Positions 1 through 10,158 of a DNA stretch of 29,025 nucleotides are shown one piece after another (the stretch's first letter is position 1; the number at the start of each line of letters is the position of its first letter). The notes under the pieces are model-generated. The model was given only the letters and a program-made list of their open reading frames with translations. It searched no databases and was not told the DNA's origin. The translations under genes were made by a program, and so were the position numbers. The DNA comes from UMGS1251 sp036666555 (GTDB lineage Bacteria; Bacillota; Clostridia; Lachnospirales; Lachnospiraceae). The DNA is taken from NCBI GenBank assembly GCA_036666555.1, contig JAVWVS010000029.1, positions 1 to 29,025 of the forward strand. Direction: 5' to 3'.

Positions 1-7
1 TAAACTC

Positions 8-50
8 AATTGGGGACGTAGTCAACTTCAATTTGACTACGTCCCCAATT
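8..50. repeat. Perfect 18-bp inverted repeat (hairpin) after the giant surface gene
   Basis: Bases 8-25 and 33-50 are perfect reverse complements around a 7-base loop, with the core GGGGACGTAGTC. It starts 13 bases beyond the stop codon of the minus-strand giant surface protein gene. On that strand no T-run follows the stem, so it is not a textbook intrinsic terminator, although a stem this strong may still act as a 3' end. The loop plus flanking bases (ACTTCAATT, 25-33) recur at 51-59. GGGGAC-type palindromes are known beside Y1/RAYT-type transposase genes in Firmicutes, so a REP-like mobile palindrome is an alternative. No second copy was seen in this window. Confidence 0.75.
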
Positions 51-63
51 ACTTCAATTGCAC

Positions 64-3000
64 TTATTTTTTTCTCTTTTTCAAAAATAATGTTATACAA
101 ACTGTCAATGCTGCCACCAATCCACCTGCTACATATGGTAGCATATTCATGGTATCTCCAGTTTTCGGTTTTGCCTCTGCAGATTTTATCATTATTTCTG
201 GCTTTTTCTGCTGTTCCGGTTTCGTTGGTGGTGTTGGTGCCACTGCCTCTTCTTTTCTCTCTTCTTTTTCATATGCAATCGCATAAGTGGAAAAGAGACC
301 GGATTGAAAAGCAATTTCATTCCCAAATACTTGCGATTGTATCACTTCTCCTTTTTGGCGATGTGCACGAAGAACGAAGTATGTCTTCTTCCCCCGTATT
401 GATTCCTGAATCATCAGTGTGATTCCAATTTCTTCCGTATCCGTAAGAAGTTCTTTCTGTCCTGTTCCCACACGTTTGCTTAATGTTATATCATAGAATT
501 GACCTATGGTCATATTTTGTGCAAGCGCAAGCTCATTTAAAATGGTTGTATTATCTGTTTCTGTCTGGATTTGAATCTCCAGCGTAACGATTACCTGTTC
601 ATCACCTCTAATTTCTTCCGGTGTTACGGTCAACCCCAGTTTTTGTGCCTTTACTTGCTGACCCGACAGTTCTTTTCCTTCTATCACTTCCAGTTTTACA
701 TGTGGCAGTGCTCCAATAATTTGACTCAATTGTTCTTTTTCCAATTCGCTGAACTGTTCTTTTTCTTTCCCAGTCAATCGGTCATACAATTCTTTTGCCT
801 GTGCGATTTTTTCTGTATCTTGTGCAGATACGTCGCTCGGTTTCGGAAGCGCCGCCATCATTGTTTTTAGCTGCTCCACTGGATTCTGTTTGGGAATAAT
901 CGTAATCCTCCTATATCCGCTTTGTGTCTGGTCATAGGTGGATGTTGCCGTAACTTCTATCGTCTTGGCCATTTCCATATCACTCACTGTCAGTTTTCCA
1001 GCAGAATCTACCACTGTTGCTGAATCTTGTTCACCACTGATACTCCAGGTCACCGTAGTCGGCGGATTGTCCGTTCCCACCACCTGAGCCATAAATATCT
1101 GCGTGGTTCCCACTTCCATGGTATCACTTCCTGTGGAAGTCACCGTAACACCGGTTACCTTTGCTGGAACCACATAAGTATACACAGGGCTTTCCACTTG
1201 AATACTGTCTACCCCGCTTGTGAGATTTCCCACTGCAATTACCTTGAACATGTAATTGCCCGTTTCCGTAATTATAGAAGTGAAATCGTAAATTGGTTCC
1301 GTTACTTGAATCGTTTCCCCTTGTTTTACCCCTTCATAATAGAGTTCCACCCGATATGCCTGTGCATCCACAACAGAATTCCAAGACGCTCTTCCCCCTT
1401 CCCATATAAGGTTTGTCGGTGCATCTATTGGTGGTAAGGCACTATGATTGATATTCACCTTGGCTTGTCCGAAAATAGCCGAATCTGCCAACGAGGTTGC
1501 CCTTATTGTAAGAACGGTATTTGTTTCCTCCTCATGAACAGCTAATTCTCCTGTTGCAGTAATTCCAGTTCCTTCTGCCACTGTGGTTTCTTCTATACTC
1601 CATGTCACCGCTTCGGATGGTTCGAATTCTCCCATTACGGTAGCTGTGAACTGTTGTTTAGCTCCCTTCGCTACGGTGGCTTCTGACGGACTGACCGTTA
1701 CTTTTTGTACCACTGGCTTCTGCTCATAGATATGATTAGATGAAATTTCCGGTTCGCTGTCTCGATGACCGGTTCCATCTCCCATGGCTGTTACTTGAAA
1801 TAGATATGTTCCCGCTTGTGTAATGCGTTCCTTAAAATCATAGGATACCACATCTTTCCCTAATTCAAGAATCTCTCCTAAGACTTCTCCGTCTTTTTGT
1901 AAAGCAATACGATATCCCACGGCATCCGTAACCGGACTCCAAGACGCCTCTGCTTTGGTCACCACATTCCCTGTGGACCAATCCCAATTTAGTCCCGTTG
2001 GTTTCATTAACCGTTCTATCGCCTGTATCGTAACTACCGCTGTACCAGATACGGTTGAATTCACATTTGAAGTGGCTCTAATGGTAAGAGAGTTGTGACT
2101 TTCGCCATTTCCTACTGTTAAAATCCCGGCAGGTGAAATGGTCGTTTCCATATCTGCACCCTCCACACTCCATGTCACACTTTGAGATGGATTCAAAGTC
2201 CCTACTACCTTTGCTTGAAACTCTTGTGTTGTACCTTGTTTCACTGTAACGGTATTCGGTGTCACCTCAACTCCGGTTACCGTTACCGTTGGCGGTTCAT
2301 ACTTGTGTTCTGATGAAACTTGTACTTTGCTGTCATCATACAATATTCCATCTCCGATTGCGGTCACACGGAACTGATAGGTTCCTCCTTGCGTAATTTG
2401 TTCCTTCCATTCATAATCCGTGTTATCCTTTCCCATCAATATCTGTTCATTCACAGTTTCTCCGCCAGTCGTTGGTATTCCCACCGGCACTCCATTGTAT
2501 AATAAGGATATCCGATATCCGACTGCACCTGTAACCGCAGACCAAGACGCTTGGGCTTTGATAACTTTTTCGGTCACCGCATCATTCTCCCATGTCCATG
2601 TTAAACCGACAGGACCAGCTAATTGTGGTCTTTCCTGTAACGTAAGTTCTGCTTTACCAAATACGGCAGGTGTCTGTATCGAAGTTGCTATTACTTCTAC
2701 CACCGATGCAGTTTCATCCGCTCCTATGCGCACCAGACCTTCTGAAGAAACAGATGTTTCACTGCTGGTCGCCTTCTTCAAAGACCATAGAACAGTCTTA
2801 TCCGGGTTGCTTACGCCACTGACAACAGCCGTGAATTGTTTTTGATCTCCCGGATGTATGATTGCAAAATCAGGTTCTAAGAAGATACCCGTTACTTCCG
2901 GATTTCTCGTATAATCTTTCGCCGGACTTCGAACTGCCTGTCCATCTAGGGTCGTGGTTCCATTCCCCAAAGCGATGACTGTAAACTTGTAAGAACCACT

Positions 3001-6000
3001 TTGCATCATATCCTGTGTGAAATCATACTGTGTATCCGTAGTAACTGCACTCATGATATCCATTCCCTCATTGAACTGAAGTCTAATCTGATATCCTACT
3101 GCGCCTGCTGCCACATCCCATGTTGCCGTTTGCCCGTTCCACAGGAGATTGGTAGCAGTTCCTAATGTAGTTGCATCCTGATTTGCTTCCTTTATACGCA
3201 CCGTATAAGTCTTCTTCGTGGTACCGTCTTGTGCCGTTACTACTATAGGTTTTGGCATTCCTTCCGCATTACACACCTGACTGCCATTCATTGGATTGAT
3301 TGTAGCATCTGGGCTTACAATTGGGTTATGATAAGTCAATGCCGTTTTATCGGTTCCCTTTGAAATTGCAAAGGTAACCGTAGTGTCTTCAATCACTCCT
3401 GCAAAACTTTTACCGCCAAAGCCTTCAGAAATATCCACCTTTCGTAACTCACATGCTGTAGATTTTGCCTGCACGACTACGGTCATATTCACTTCTGCCG
3501 TAGACTGGGTATTCACATCTGTAATAATAAATGGTATCACATATGTCCCCAGTTTATTCTGCTGGAATCCAAATGTAAATTGTTCGGAACCATTTTCTCC
3601 CGGTTTACTGTTAATAATCATTCCTGCATCTTTCACTTTTTGTTCATAACCGGCTTTTAATTGTGTCTGATAATTCCCACTGCCGCCGGACACTGCAGGG
3701 TAAATTGCCGGCCAATATTCTTCACTCTCGGATACCTTATCCGGCATATGTGGCACGTAAAACACGGTATCATCAATTTTCATAGCCGATATCACTTCCA
3801 AAGCAGCAACTGCAATAGTTGCCTGCGGATTGACTTGACACGTTGCTACCAAGGTCATTTGATTATCTGCAAATACCAATGGTTTTGTAATATCTACTGC
3901 CGTTCCCTCTCCATTGCTCCATTGGAGTTGATATGATGCACTGTCCTTCATAGTAAAGGTATTCGAATAGGTACCGTCATTATATTGCACCTGCAATACC
4001 AATCCATCTAAATCTATCTGTTCCCCTTCTGCATATACCAGTTTCTTCGGTGGTTGAATCAATCTTAAAGAACTGATTTGTTTACCTGCCACCGTTATAT
4101 TTTGGGCTATGTTCGCTCCACAATAGTCATATGTCACCTGACTGTCGCCTGACTGCAATGCATTTGGCTTATCATTCGTGAAACCGGAATAGATATACCG
4201 GTGCTGATTGCCATCCAACGTACCTTTCAAGACCACTCCATTTCCCTGGAATAGCTCTCCTTCTACATAAGAGTCTTTTGCCCCTTTGTAAATAGTAAGA
4301 TCGGTAATGGTATGGGGCTCCTTTACGGTTATTGGGAATGTAAATTCTTTTTCTTTGTAAATTCCCTTCGCAGTGGTTGTACCCGGAACCGAACTATCAA
4401 AAGAAGTAATCATGTCTTCCAGCAGTGTGATGTTTGTCCCGTTTACGGTTAACGTGCTTCCATATAAATCCAGTTTTTCACCCACATAACATTCTTTTCG
4501 ACCAATATTTGGTTTGATATTCCCAATGTCATCGTTAGTAGTAAACACCGGTGTCCCTTTTGTCGGCATCTTCCATATACTGTCAAATTTCCAGTCCACA
4601 TAAGTGTCTTTCTTCTCCATGTCTGCTTCGATTTTGCCACATACCTGATTCAACGTTTGATCGCCATTGCCAGTTACCACTGGTGTATCCGGTCCATACG
4701 AAGATTCTATGGTAGGTACTACATTCCCTTTCACATTTCCAAAAAGAGTTCCAACGGCTTGATCTGCTGATGTGGATTCTACGTTGACAGATGTTGTGCT
4801 ATAGAGATTGTGAATATACGGAGCCGGAATGGTACGACACTTCAAACTTCCGATAGCACCTCCTACATAGAGACTCCTGTCTGTGTTTGGTTGACGAACG
4901 GTAATTGCACCAGTTGCATAACTATCATATACCGCGCCTTCATTCTCTCCTACCAGACCGCCAATACGCGCGTGGTTAGTGGACAGCTCCAATTGCGCTG
5001 TCACATCTCCGTGACATTCCCGAATGGAAGAATTGGTACGTGTAAAACCTGCAATGGCTCCAAAGTTATTAGGCAGCACCATATTTCCACCAATGAGTCT
5101 TGCACGAATGGTCCCGGTAGCTGTACATCCTTGAATTCGTCCTTTATTTTGCTCTACCAGAAATCCTACATCTCCCAAATATTCATCGGTCAAATCTGCT
5201 TGTACTGTTAGATTTTGGATGGTCCCCTGGTTATCTCCTATGAGTGGCGTCGTTAAGTTGGTAATCTGATGTCCCTTCCCGTCCAATACCCCACTAAATT
5301 GCTCTGGCGTAATGTACACCTGCGTATTCTGAGACATATCAATATCCTTGCCCAATTGGAAATTTGCTCCTGAGTACACGGACAAAAAGCTGATATCCTC
5401 CGGTTGATTCAACACATACGGATTCTCTGCCGTTCCATTTCCTTTTGGCGGCACACTTTTATCTGCTTTATCAAATGCAACGAAGCGAATATCCGCTCCT
5501 GCATTTTTCGGAACAGTAAACGTCTTATTGTTGGTCTTCACAATGATGGCACCTGTTCCCGCAAGTTCTGTGCTGCGTCCACTCTCTCCCATATAAATAG
5601 GATAACTTCCTATTTTAGAAGCAGGAATCCCATCATTACCAAATCCCTTCATACCGGTTGGTTCAAATGCAACCATTGCCACATAAAAGTTTGTCAAGGC
5701 ATCCTCAAATGTCAGCTTTGATTTGGAATCGTAATTCTTAATAATTGCATCTACAAATTCTTTGGCTGATTTATCTTTTCCTTCTGTTTTATAAACTGCA
5801 TTTAAAAATGGAATCGGCTGATAAGTTCCTCCTGCCAATTGATTAGATAGATAACGGACAAAGGCATACTGAATTCCATAATCCAATCCCGCCGCTCCGC
5901 GGTAGCTGCTATATACCAATGGTGCTCCATTGCGCAGCTCCGTATTCTCTGAAATGAATGACATCCATCCATTGGGATCGCCTCCACCCCAAGTGTAGTC

Positions 6001-6795
6001 CATTGCTGCCACTGCCATTCCTTCATTGAGCCAGGAAAATTTATGGGCAATACTTGCATCATGATTACAGGAGTGATCGCGAAATACTGCGTGCTGTCCT
6101 TCATGTACCAGTAACCCATTTTTTCCGGCAAACTGTCCACCGGAATAGCGGTTCGCTTCCGGTGCTTTAATATGAATTGCAGTAATATCCGCTTCTCCTG
6201 CATAAAATCCAGAAGAGTTTCCGGTATCTTCTAATAAAATAGAAAGCTTTCCGGAATTATCCGCATAATACATGGTATCGTTACAGATATCTTTCAGCAT
6301 TTGAAATGGTTCTCCTTCATAGACAAACTGCATTTCTTTTGCCGCTTTTTCTACCTTTCCTGCCGCCACATACCCTTGATGCATAATCTCTTCCATCCAA
6401 ATGTAGCATTCCTTGCCTACACCAATACAAATGTAATTTTTCCCTTTATAAAACTTACGCTGATCCCCCACTTGATAGGTTGTCACCGCTCTCTTTCGTT
6501 CTTTTTTCTTTTGTTTATTTATTGTGTCCTGTTCCAAATCAATACTTTCTTCGTGAAAAGCAGACACCTCTTCCGATAGGGGCTTTCCTTTTACTGTGCC
6601 TCCATTGGCATCAAATTCGATGGCACCGGTATTTTGTTTCTTACTCGGATCCGCATTGGTATTGACAATTGCTACATAATCGCCTTGCAATACCTCTCCT
6701 GTTTTTGCCTCTTTCGCCCATACAGTATTGGCAGTCAATAACCCACTACTTGCAAAACTAAGAATGCTCATCCACACTATCATCTTTTTCTTCAT
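64..6795 (-). CDS. Giant wall-anchored surface protein with peptidase M30-like domain, GLUG motifs and FN3/Ig-like repeats
   Basis: The product has 2243 residues. A signal peptide (about 1-28, cleavage near VWA-KEA) precedes a zinc-protease region with HEGQH at 231-235 and the downstream glutamate in WLNEG (E258). This is a gluzincin layout that most resembles peptidase M30 (hyicolysin), including a YGIQYAFVRYL helix near 306-316. Residues about 455-700 carry GLUG-type repeats (GGLVGENEG near 612-620). Bacterial Ig/cadherin-like domains follow. Four FN3-like plus Big-type Ig pairs occupy about 1215-1970, each with an FN3 motif like VGYRI or AYRVE and an Ig motif like VTWSI. The C-terminus has a sorting signal, KPKTGD at 2209-2214, then a hydrophobic helix and KKRKK. 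The protein should be sortase-anchored and act outside the cell, possibly as an adhesin-protease. GAGGGA precedes the ATG. It is the last gene of the pilus operon. The protease family is inferred from motifs only. Confidence 0.85.
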   Translation of the reverse strand: MKKKMIVWMSILSFASSGLLTANTVWAKEAKTGEVLQGDYVAIVNTNADPSKKQNTGAIEFDANGGTVKGKPLSEEVSAFHEESIDLEQDTINKQKKKERKRAVTTYQVGDQRKFYKGKNYICIGVGKECYIWMEEIMHQGYVAAGKVEKAAKEMQFVYEGEPFQMLKDICNDTMYYADNSGKLSILLEDTGNSSGFYAGEADITAIHIKAPEANRYSGGQFAGKNGLLVHEGQHAVFRDHSCNHDASIAHKFSWLNEGMAVAAMDYTWGGGDPNGWMSFISENTELRNGAPLVYSSYRGAAGLDYGIQYAFVRYLSNQLAGGTYQPIPFLNAVYKTEGKDKSAKEFVDAIIKNYDSKSKLTFEDALTNFYVAMVAFEPTGMKGFGNDGIPASKIGSYPIYMGESGRSTELAGTGAIIVKTNNKTFTVPKNAGADIRFVAFDKADKSVPPKGNGTAENPYVLNQPEDISFLSVYSGANFQLGKDIDMSQNTQVYITPEQFSGVLDGKGHQITNLTTPLIGDNQGTIQNLTVQADLTDEYLGDVGFLVEQNKGRIQGCTATGTIRARLIGGNMVLPNNFGAIAGFTRTNSSIRECHGDVTAQLELSTNHARIGGLVGENEGAVYDSYATGAITVRQPNTDRSLYVGGAIGSLKCRTIPAPYIHNLYSTTSVNVESTSADQAVGTLFGNVKGNVVPTIESSYGPDTPVVTGNGDQTLNQVCGKIEADMEKKDTYVDWKFDSIWKMPTKGTPVFTTNDDIGNIKPNIGRKECYVGEKLDLYGSTLTVNGTNITLLEDMITSFDSSVPGTTTAKGIYKEKEFTFPITVKEPHTITDLTIYKGAKDSYVEGELFQGNGVVLKGTLDGNQHRYIYSGFTNDKPNALQSGDSQVTYDYCGANIAQNITVAGKQISSLRLIQPPKKLVYAEGEQIDLDGLVLQVQYNDGTYSNTFTMKDSASYQLQWSNGEGTAVDITKPLVFADNQMTLVATCQVNPQATIAVAALEVISAMKIDDTVFYVPHMPDKVSESEEYWPAIYPAVSGGSGNYQTQLKAGYEQKVKDAGMIINSKPGENGSEQFTFGFQQNKLGTYVIPFIITDVNTQSTAEVNMTVVVQAKSTACELRKVDISEGFGGKSFAGVIEDTTVTFAISKGTDKTALTYHNPIVSPDATINPMNGSQVCNAEGMPKPIVVTAQDGTTKKTYTVRIKEANQDATTLGTATNLLWNGQTATWDVAAGAVGYQIRLQFNEGMDIMSAVTTDTQYDFTQDMMQSGSYKFTVIALGNGTTTLDGQAVRSPAKDYTRNPEVTGIFLEPDFAIIHPGDQKQFTAVVSGVSNPDKTVLWSLKKATSSETSVSSEGLVRIGADETASVVEVIATSIQTPAVFGKAELTLQERPQLAGPVGLTWTWENDAVTEKVIKAQASWSAVTGAVGYRISLLYNGVPVGIPTTGGETVNEQILMGKDNTDYEWKEQITQGGTYQFRVTAIGDGILYDDSKVQVSSEHKYEPPTVTVTGVEVTPNTVTVKQGTTQEFQAKVVGTLNPSQSVTWSVEGADMETTISPAGILTVGNGESHNSLTIRATSNVNSTVSGTAVVTIQAIERLMKPTGLNWDWSTGNVVTKAEASWSPVTDAVGYRIALQKDGEVLGEILELGKDVVSYDFKERITQAGTYLFQVTAMGDGTGHRDSEPEISSNHIYEQKPVVQKVTVSPSEATVAKGAKQQFTATVMGEFEPSEAVTWSIEETTVAEGTGITATGELAVHEEETNTVLTIRATSLADSAIFGQAKVNINHSALPPIDAPTNLIWEGGRASWNSVVDAQAYRVELYYEGVKQGETIQVTEPIYDFTSIITETGNYMFKVIAVGNLTSGVDSIQVESPVYTYVVPAKVTGVTVTSTGSDTMEVGTTQIFMAQVVGTDNPPTTVTWSISGEQDSATVVDSAGKLTVSDMEMAKTIEVTATSTYDQTQSGYRRITIIPKQNPVEQLKTMMAALPKPSDVSAQDTEKIAQAKELYDRLTGKEKEQFSELEKEQLSQIIGALPHVKLEVIEGKELSGQQVKAQKLGLTVTPEEIRGDEQVIVTLEIQIQTETDNTTILNELALAQNMTIGQFYDITLSKRVGTGQKELLTDTEEIGITLMIQESIRGKKTYFVLRAHRQKGEVIQSQVFGNEIAFQSGLFSTYAIAYEKEERKEEAVAPTPPTKPEQQKKPEIMIKSAEAKPKTGDTMNMLPYVAGGLVAALTVCITLFLKKRKK

Positions 6796-6842
6796 CTCAT
6801 TCCCTCTTTCTATCCGTTTCCGTTCTCTTCTTGATTCTGTGA

Positions 6843-8942
6843 TTACATTAACCGATAAATACTCCTATAGGATTTTATCGCCTTCTTTTTACTTGTCTTG
6901 TACACCGTGTTTTTTCCATAAATAATGCTGTCGTAATCCTGCGCTAACTCGGAACAATCATATCCGTGCTGTTCCCTAATTTTTTCCACGAACACATCAC
7001 TATCCAGTACTACTTTTTGATTGCTTTTTTCTAACATCATCTTCCATATGCGGTTGTAGATTAGAACGATTGCACGATTACTGGATACTATCCTCAGTCT
7101 GATTCGAAAAAATGCTTCTCTCAATAATTTTGTAAACAGCATCACAATACACAAAACCAGAATTGCTGCTCCCATAATCTTGAAAAAGGTTGGCAATGCA
7201 AAAATATTGGAAGATTTCCATTGTTCCCATACACTTTGTTTCACTTCTGGCTGAATTTCCAGAGAAACGGTTGGTTCAAAAATTGTCCACCCCCTTCCTG
7301 CTATATAAATTTCTGGAAACGCATGAGAATCTGCCACACGCACATTATATAATTTTGCCTGTTCGTTATACTCCGTTACCTGAAATCCCTCGGTATATCG
7401 CGTTGGTAATCCGATGGACTGAGCCATCAGCGACATAGCCGTGGCATAATCGGAACAAGATCCTTTTTTACTGGTAGACAAAAAATGGTCTATCCCGGTC
7501 TCTGCACTATGAACGGTCAAATCATACTGAAAATCTCCTTTGTGAAAAAAGGCTTCCAAGGCTTTGGCTTTTTCGTAATCACTGAAACACTCTTTGGTAA
7601 TGTCCAGTGCTAATGATTTTACATAAGAACTGATGTGAATGGTACTGTTTGGATTATTGGTATCCGGTATAGCTGGGGTTTGATAGCCGGTATTTTGTAA
7701 CAATTCCTGCGTCAGTTCCCGGTAGGTAGTTGGGTTCAGTTGCTTGATCAACTTCACAATCGCCTCATTCCCATCCTTTTCTTCTATGTCATAAGTCAAG
7801 GTGTAGTGTACCGGTGACATTGCCGGAGTCACGTAAATCATATCCTCTTTGTTTCTTTGAAACGTATATATTCCATCTTGTAATGGTTTTACATTTTTTG
7901 TGTTTTGTGGGTGCAATAACGTAGACATCGCATCGTCACTTCCCATAACCGTTGCACTCATTTTTTTAAATTTCACTGCTTCCAGACCTGCTATATCTAT
8001 ATTGTATTTTTTCTTAAATTCCGGGTGTTTCTTCGCTTCCTGTACAACCATTTGATAGAAAGTCTGCCAGTCCTCATCTGGAAGCGATTGTGGAAGATAT
8101 CGTTCTTTATCCTGCTTTTCCCAATGATTCAATTTAGGATTGTAATAATCAAAGGTCTCTCTCTTTAGATACATAGGCTCTGTTCCCCTTACAAAAAAAA
8201 GCATGGTCTGTGCGTCTTGAGTAGACTGTGCATCCGCTGAGGACTCATGATGATTTCCATAAGATTTCATATCGATGATGAGTCCACGCTGCAAATTTTT
8301 CAAAAGGGGAAATGGGGTTGTCAATGTTTTTGGAACCAACAGCGCAGGCATGCACATCATTGCCATGAATAAAATCAAATACCACTTACACTTTTTGTCG
8401 ATAATCACATGCTCTGTTTCCGTAAAGCTCTGATGTTTTCCATAAACAACCACTCCTAAAAACAAGATGCACAAAACCACAATATAAGTATTGGGAAGTG
8501 TCTGACTTACTTTGTAGTAAAATAAAAATGGAATCATGACAATCAGAAAATTCAGTAGAATTCGCTGATGAAGAACAGTACAATAGTATACCAATGAACC
8601 CAGTACCAAATTCGTCAATGCTAAAAAAGAGACAAAAAAGAACGGATTCGATGTTCCATCATTAATCACCAGCCACTGAACGAATTCTTTCATTCCCGCT
8701 CCTGATACATAGGGTGGTGCTAACACGGCTGTTAGGGCAACCATTAATAAAATCAGGTAATAGGTCGGATAAGAATATGGTTTTTCGGTTCTGGAGGCAT
8801 AAACGATAAATATTACACATTGAAGCACAAATACAATAATAGACCACAGTATCGTATTCTTCACATAGATATCCACCATCATAGAGTTGATCACCGTAGC
8901 ATATAAGAGTGGAATCATATTACTTTTTACCGTATAAAACAT
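6843..8942 (-). CDS. Membrane transglutaminase-like protein (TgpA type)
   Basis: The product has 699 residues. About six hydrophobic segments lie in the first 205 residues and one near 595-620. They flank a large extracytoplasmic region holding a transglutaminase-like core: C496 in KGSCSDYA, H540 in DSHAFPE, and an acidic residue E556 in FEPT where many members have Asp. A short basic cytoplasmic tail follows. This matches the DUF3488/TgpA architecture usually encoded beside MoxR and DUF58 genes, as here. The ATG has a strong GGGAGGG site. The preceding DUF58 gene ends 12 bases upstream, suggesting co-expression. The substrate is unknown; protein cross-linking or proteolysis at the cell surface is the family expectation. 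Finding this trio inside a pilus operon is unusual. Confidence 0.88.
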   Translation of the reverse strand: MFYTVKSNMIPLLYATVINSMMVDIYVKNTILWSIIVFVLQCVIFIVYASRTEKPYSYPTYYLILLMVALTAVLAPPYVSGAGMKEFVQWLVINDGTSNPFFFVSFLALTNLVLGSLVYYCTVLHQRILLNFLIVMIPFLFYYKVSQTLPNTYIVVLCILFLGVVVYGKHQSFTETEHVIIDKKCKWYLILFMAMMCMPALLVPKTLTTPFPLLKNLQRGLIIDMKSYGNHHESSADAQSTQDAQTMLFFVRGTEPMYLKRETFDYYNPKLNHWEKQDKERYLPQSLPDEDWQTFYQMVVQEAKKHPEFKKKYNIDIAGLEAVKFKKMSATVMGSDDAMSTLLHPQNTKNVKPLQDGIYTFQRNKEDMIYVTPAMSPVHYTLTYDIEEKDGNEAIVKLIKQLNPTTYRELTQELLQNTGYQTPAIPDTNNPNSTIHISSYVKSLALDITKECFSDYEKAKALEAFFHKGDFQYDLTVHSAETGIDHFLSTSKKGSCSDYATAMSLMAQSIGLPTRYTEGFQVTEYNEQAKLYNVRVADSHAFPEIYIAGRGWTIFEPTVSLEIQPEVKQSVWEQWKSSNIFALPTFFKIMGAAILVLCIVMLFTKLLREAFFRIRLRIVSSNRAIVLIYNRIWKMMLEKSNQKVVLDSDVFVEKIREQHGYDCSELAQDYDSIIYGKNTVYKTSKKKAIKSYRSIYRLM

Positions 8943-8954
8943 ACTGTCCCTCCC

Positions 8955-10154
8955 CTAATGCATTTTCACCAGCTCATAGCCTTCTGTCATTTGGTAGAAA
9001 TTTCCTCTTCTGTCTGCGGTTGGTCTTGCCAGTACCACCGTTATCTTTTGTCCCCGTGTACTTTCTTTGTTTATTTCACGTTCTAAACTTTCACTCATTT
9101 CCAGTGCAAGAATAATGGAAGACTCCGGTGCCTGATCTGCCCAAAATGAATCAATGCTTTTTTCGGATATATATACAAACTGAAAATCAACCATTTGAGA
9201 TTGAAAGACCGACAAATCATCCATGGTTTGGATGTCCTGCATCATTTGTATTCCGTGAATCACGTATTTCACCTGACACGTTACCTTTCTCATGATAAAT
9301 TCTCTAAGAATGGCCAATCCCCCTTCTACAATTGCTTGTTGAAGGACAACCATGGAAGTACTGCTTTGGTTTCGTTCCATGTATGGATAGAAATAAAGGA
9401 TGTATCTTCTATCCATCACGGATTCCAATAGACGCACTACATACTTCCCCTCTTTTTCGGAAAGTTTCCAGTTAATCATTTTCAAGGAGTCTCCCGGTTC
9501 ATAGCTACGATATTGAAATCCAGGACAGAGATTTTCGCTGTTCCAGGTAAGCGGTGACTCATCCTCATCGCCTTCATCATTTTCATTGCTATGGGATAAT
9601 TGGAAGAAATCACTTTGAGAAATCAGATTAGGAATATTCGGCGCAATTCTAACTTTGTGTATAAACCGATTGGCCTTATTCGCCTGTGTTGTGGTACAAC
9701 TAATCAATTTCAAAAGATCTGTAAGAACTATTTCTTCGACTCCAATTTCAGCCGTTCCCCATATGACTGCAGTATACAATTTGTCAAAACACACACTGCT
9801 TTTTCCTGCCACAGACAGCGTTTCTCCCTGCGGATTCTCATAGCGAACCCGATATCCACTACGAACTCTGATAGAGATATCCATCAGAGGAATATAGCTA
9901 TTATTTTCCACTCGAATTCCCAAGAATCCTTTGCTTCCTTTTTGCATTACCAGATCGGTAGCATGGATCCGAACAACCAACCCTCTCATTGCAAGGAACA
10001 TTCCCCCAACGGACAGAATGGGAGCAAAGATACACACACTTAAAAACGTTAGCCCTACATTTATGTTAATGAATAGTCCCACTATGGTAATGACTAAGCA
10101 GGTGATGATATATTCCACTGGAGAATGTATTTCATAGCTATTTACTTTTCTCAT
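8955..10154 (-). CDS. DUF58 domain protein
   Basis: The product has 399 residues. Two adjacent hydrophobic segments (about 13-30 and 34-55) anchor the N-terminus. The C-terminal half holds the DUF58 signature, RSYEPGD followed by INWKLS, and then a von Willebrand A-like fold region. DUF58 proteins are regularly encoded next to MoxR AAA+ ATPases and TgpA-like transglutaminases and are thought to work with them in maturation or assembly of surface or cytoplasmic complexes; the biochemical role is not established. The start ATG lies only four bases after the MoxR stop, with GGAAGGA inside the end of that gene, which indicates translational coupling. Confidence 0.88.
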   Translation of the reverse strand: MRKVNSYEIHSPVEYIITCLVITIVGLFININVGLTFLSVCIFAPILSVGGMFLAMRGLVVRIHATDLVMQKGSKGFLGIRVENNSYIPLMDISIRVRSGYRVRYENPQGETLSVAGKSSVCFDKLYTAVIWGTAEIGVEEIVLTDLLKLISCTTTQANKANRFIHKVRIAPNIPNLISQSDFFQLSHSNENDEGDEDESPLTWNSENLCPGFQYRSYEPGDSLKMINWKLSEKEGKYVVRLLESVMDRRYILYFYPYMERNQSSTSMVVLQQAIVEGGLAILREFIMRKVTCQVKYVIHGIQMMQDIQTMDDLSVFQSQMVDFQFVYISEKSIDSFWADQAPESSIILALEMSESLEREINKESTRGQKITVVLARPTADRRGNFYQMTEGYELVKMH

Positions 10155-10158
10155 CTTT

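Noticed and set aside
6796..6842. Terminator or separate promoter between the transglutaminase and giant surface protein genes
   Set aside because: The 47 bases hold only the ribosome binding site of the downstream gene; no hairpin or promoter pair is visible.
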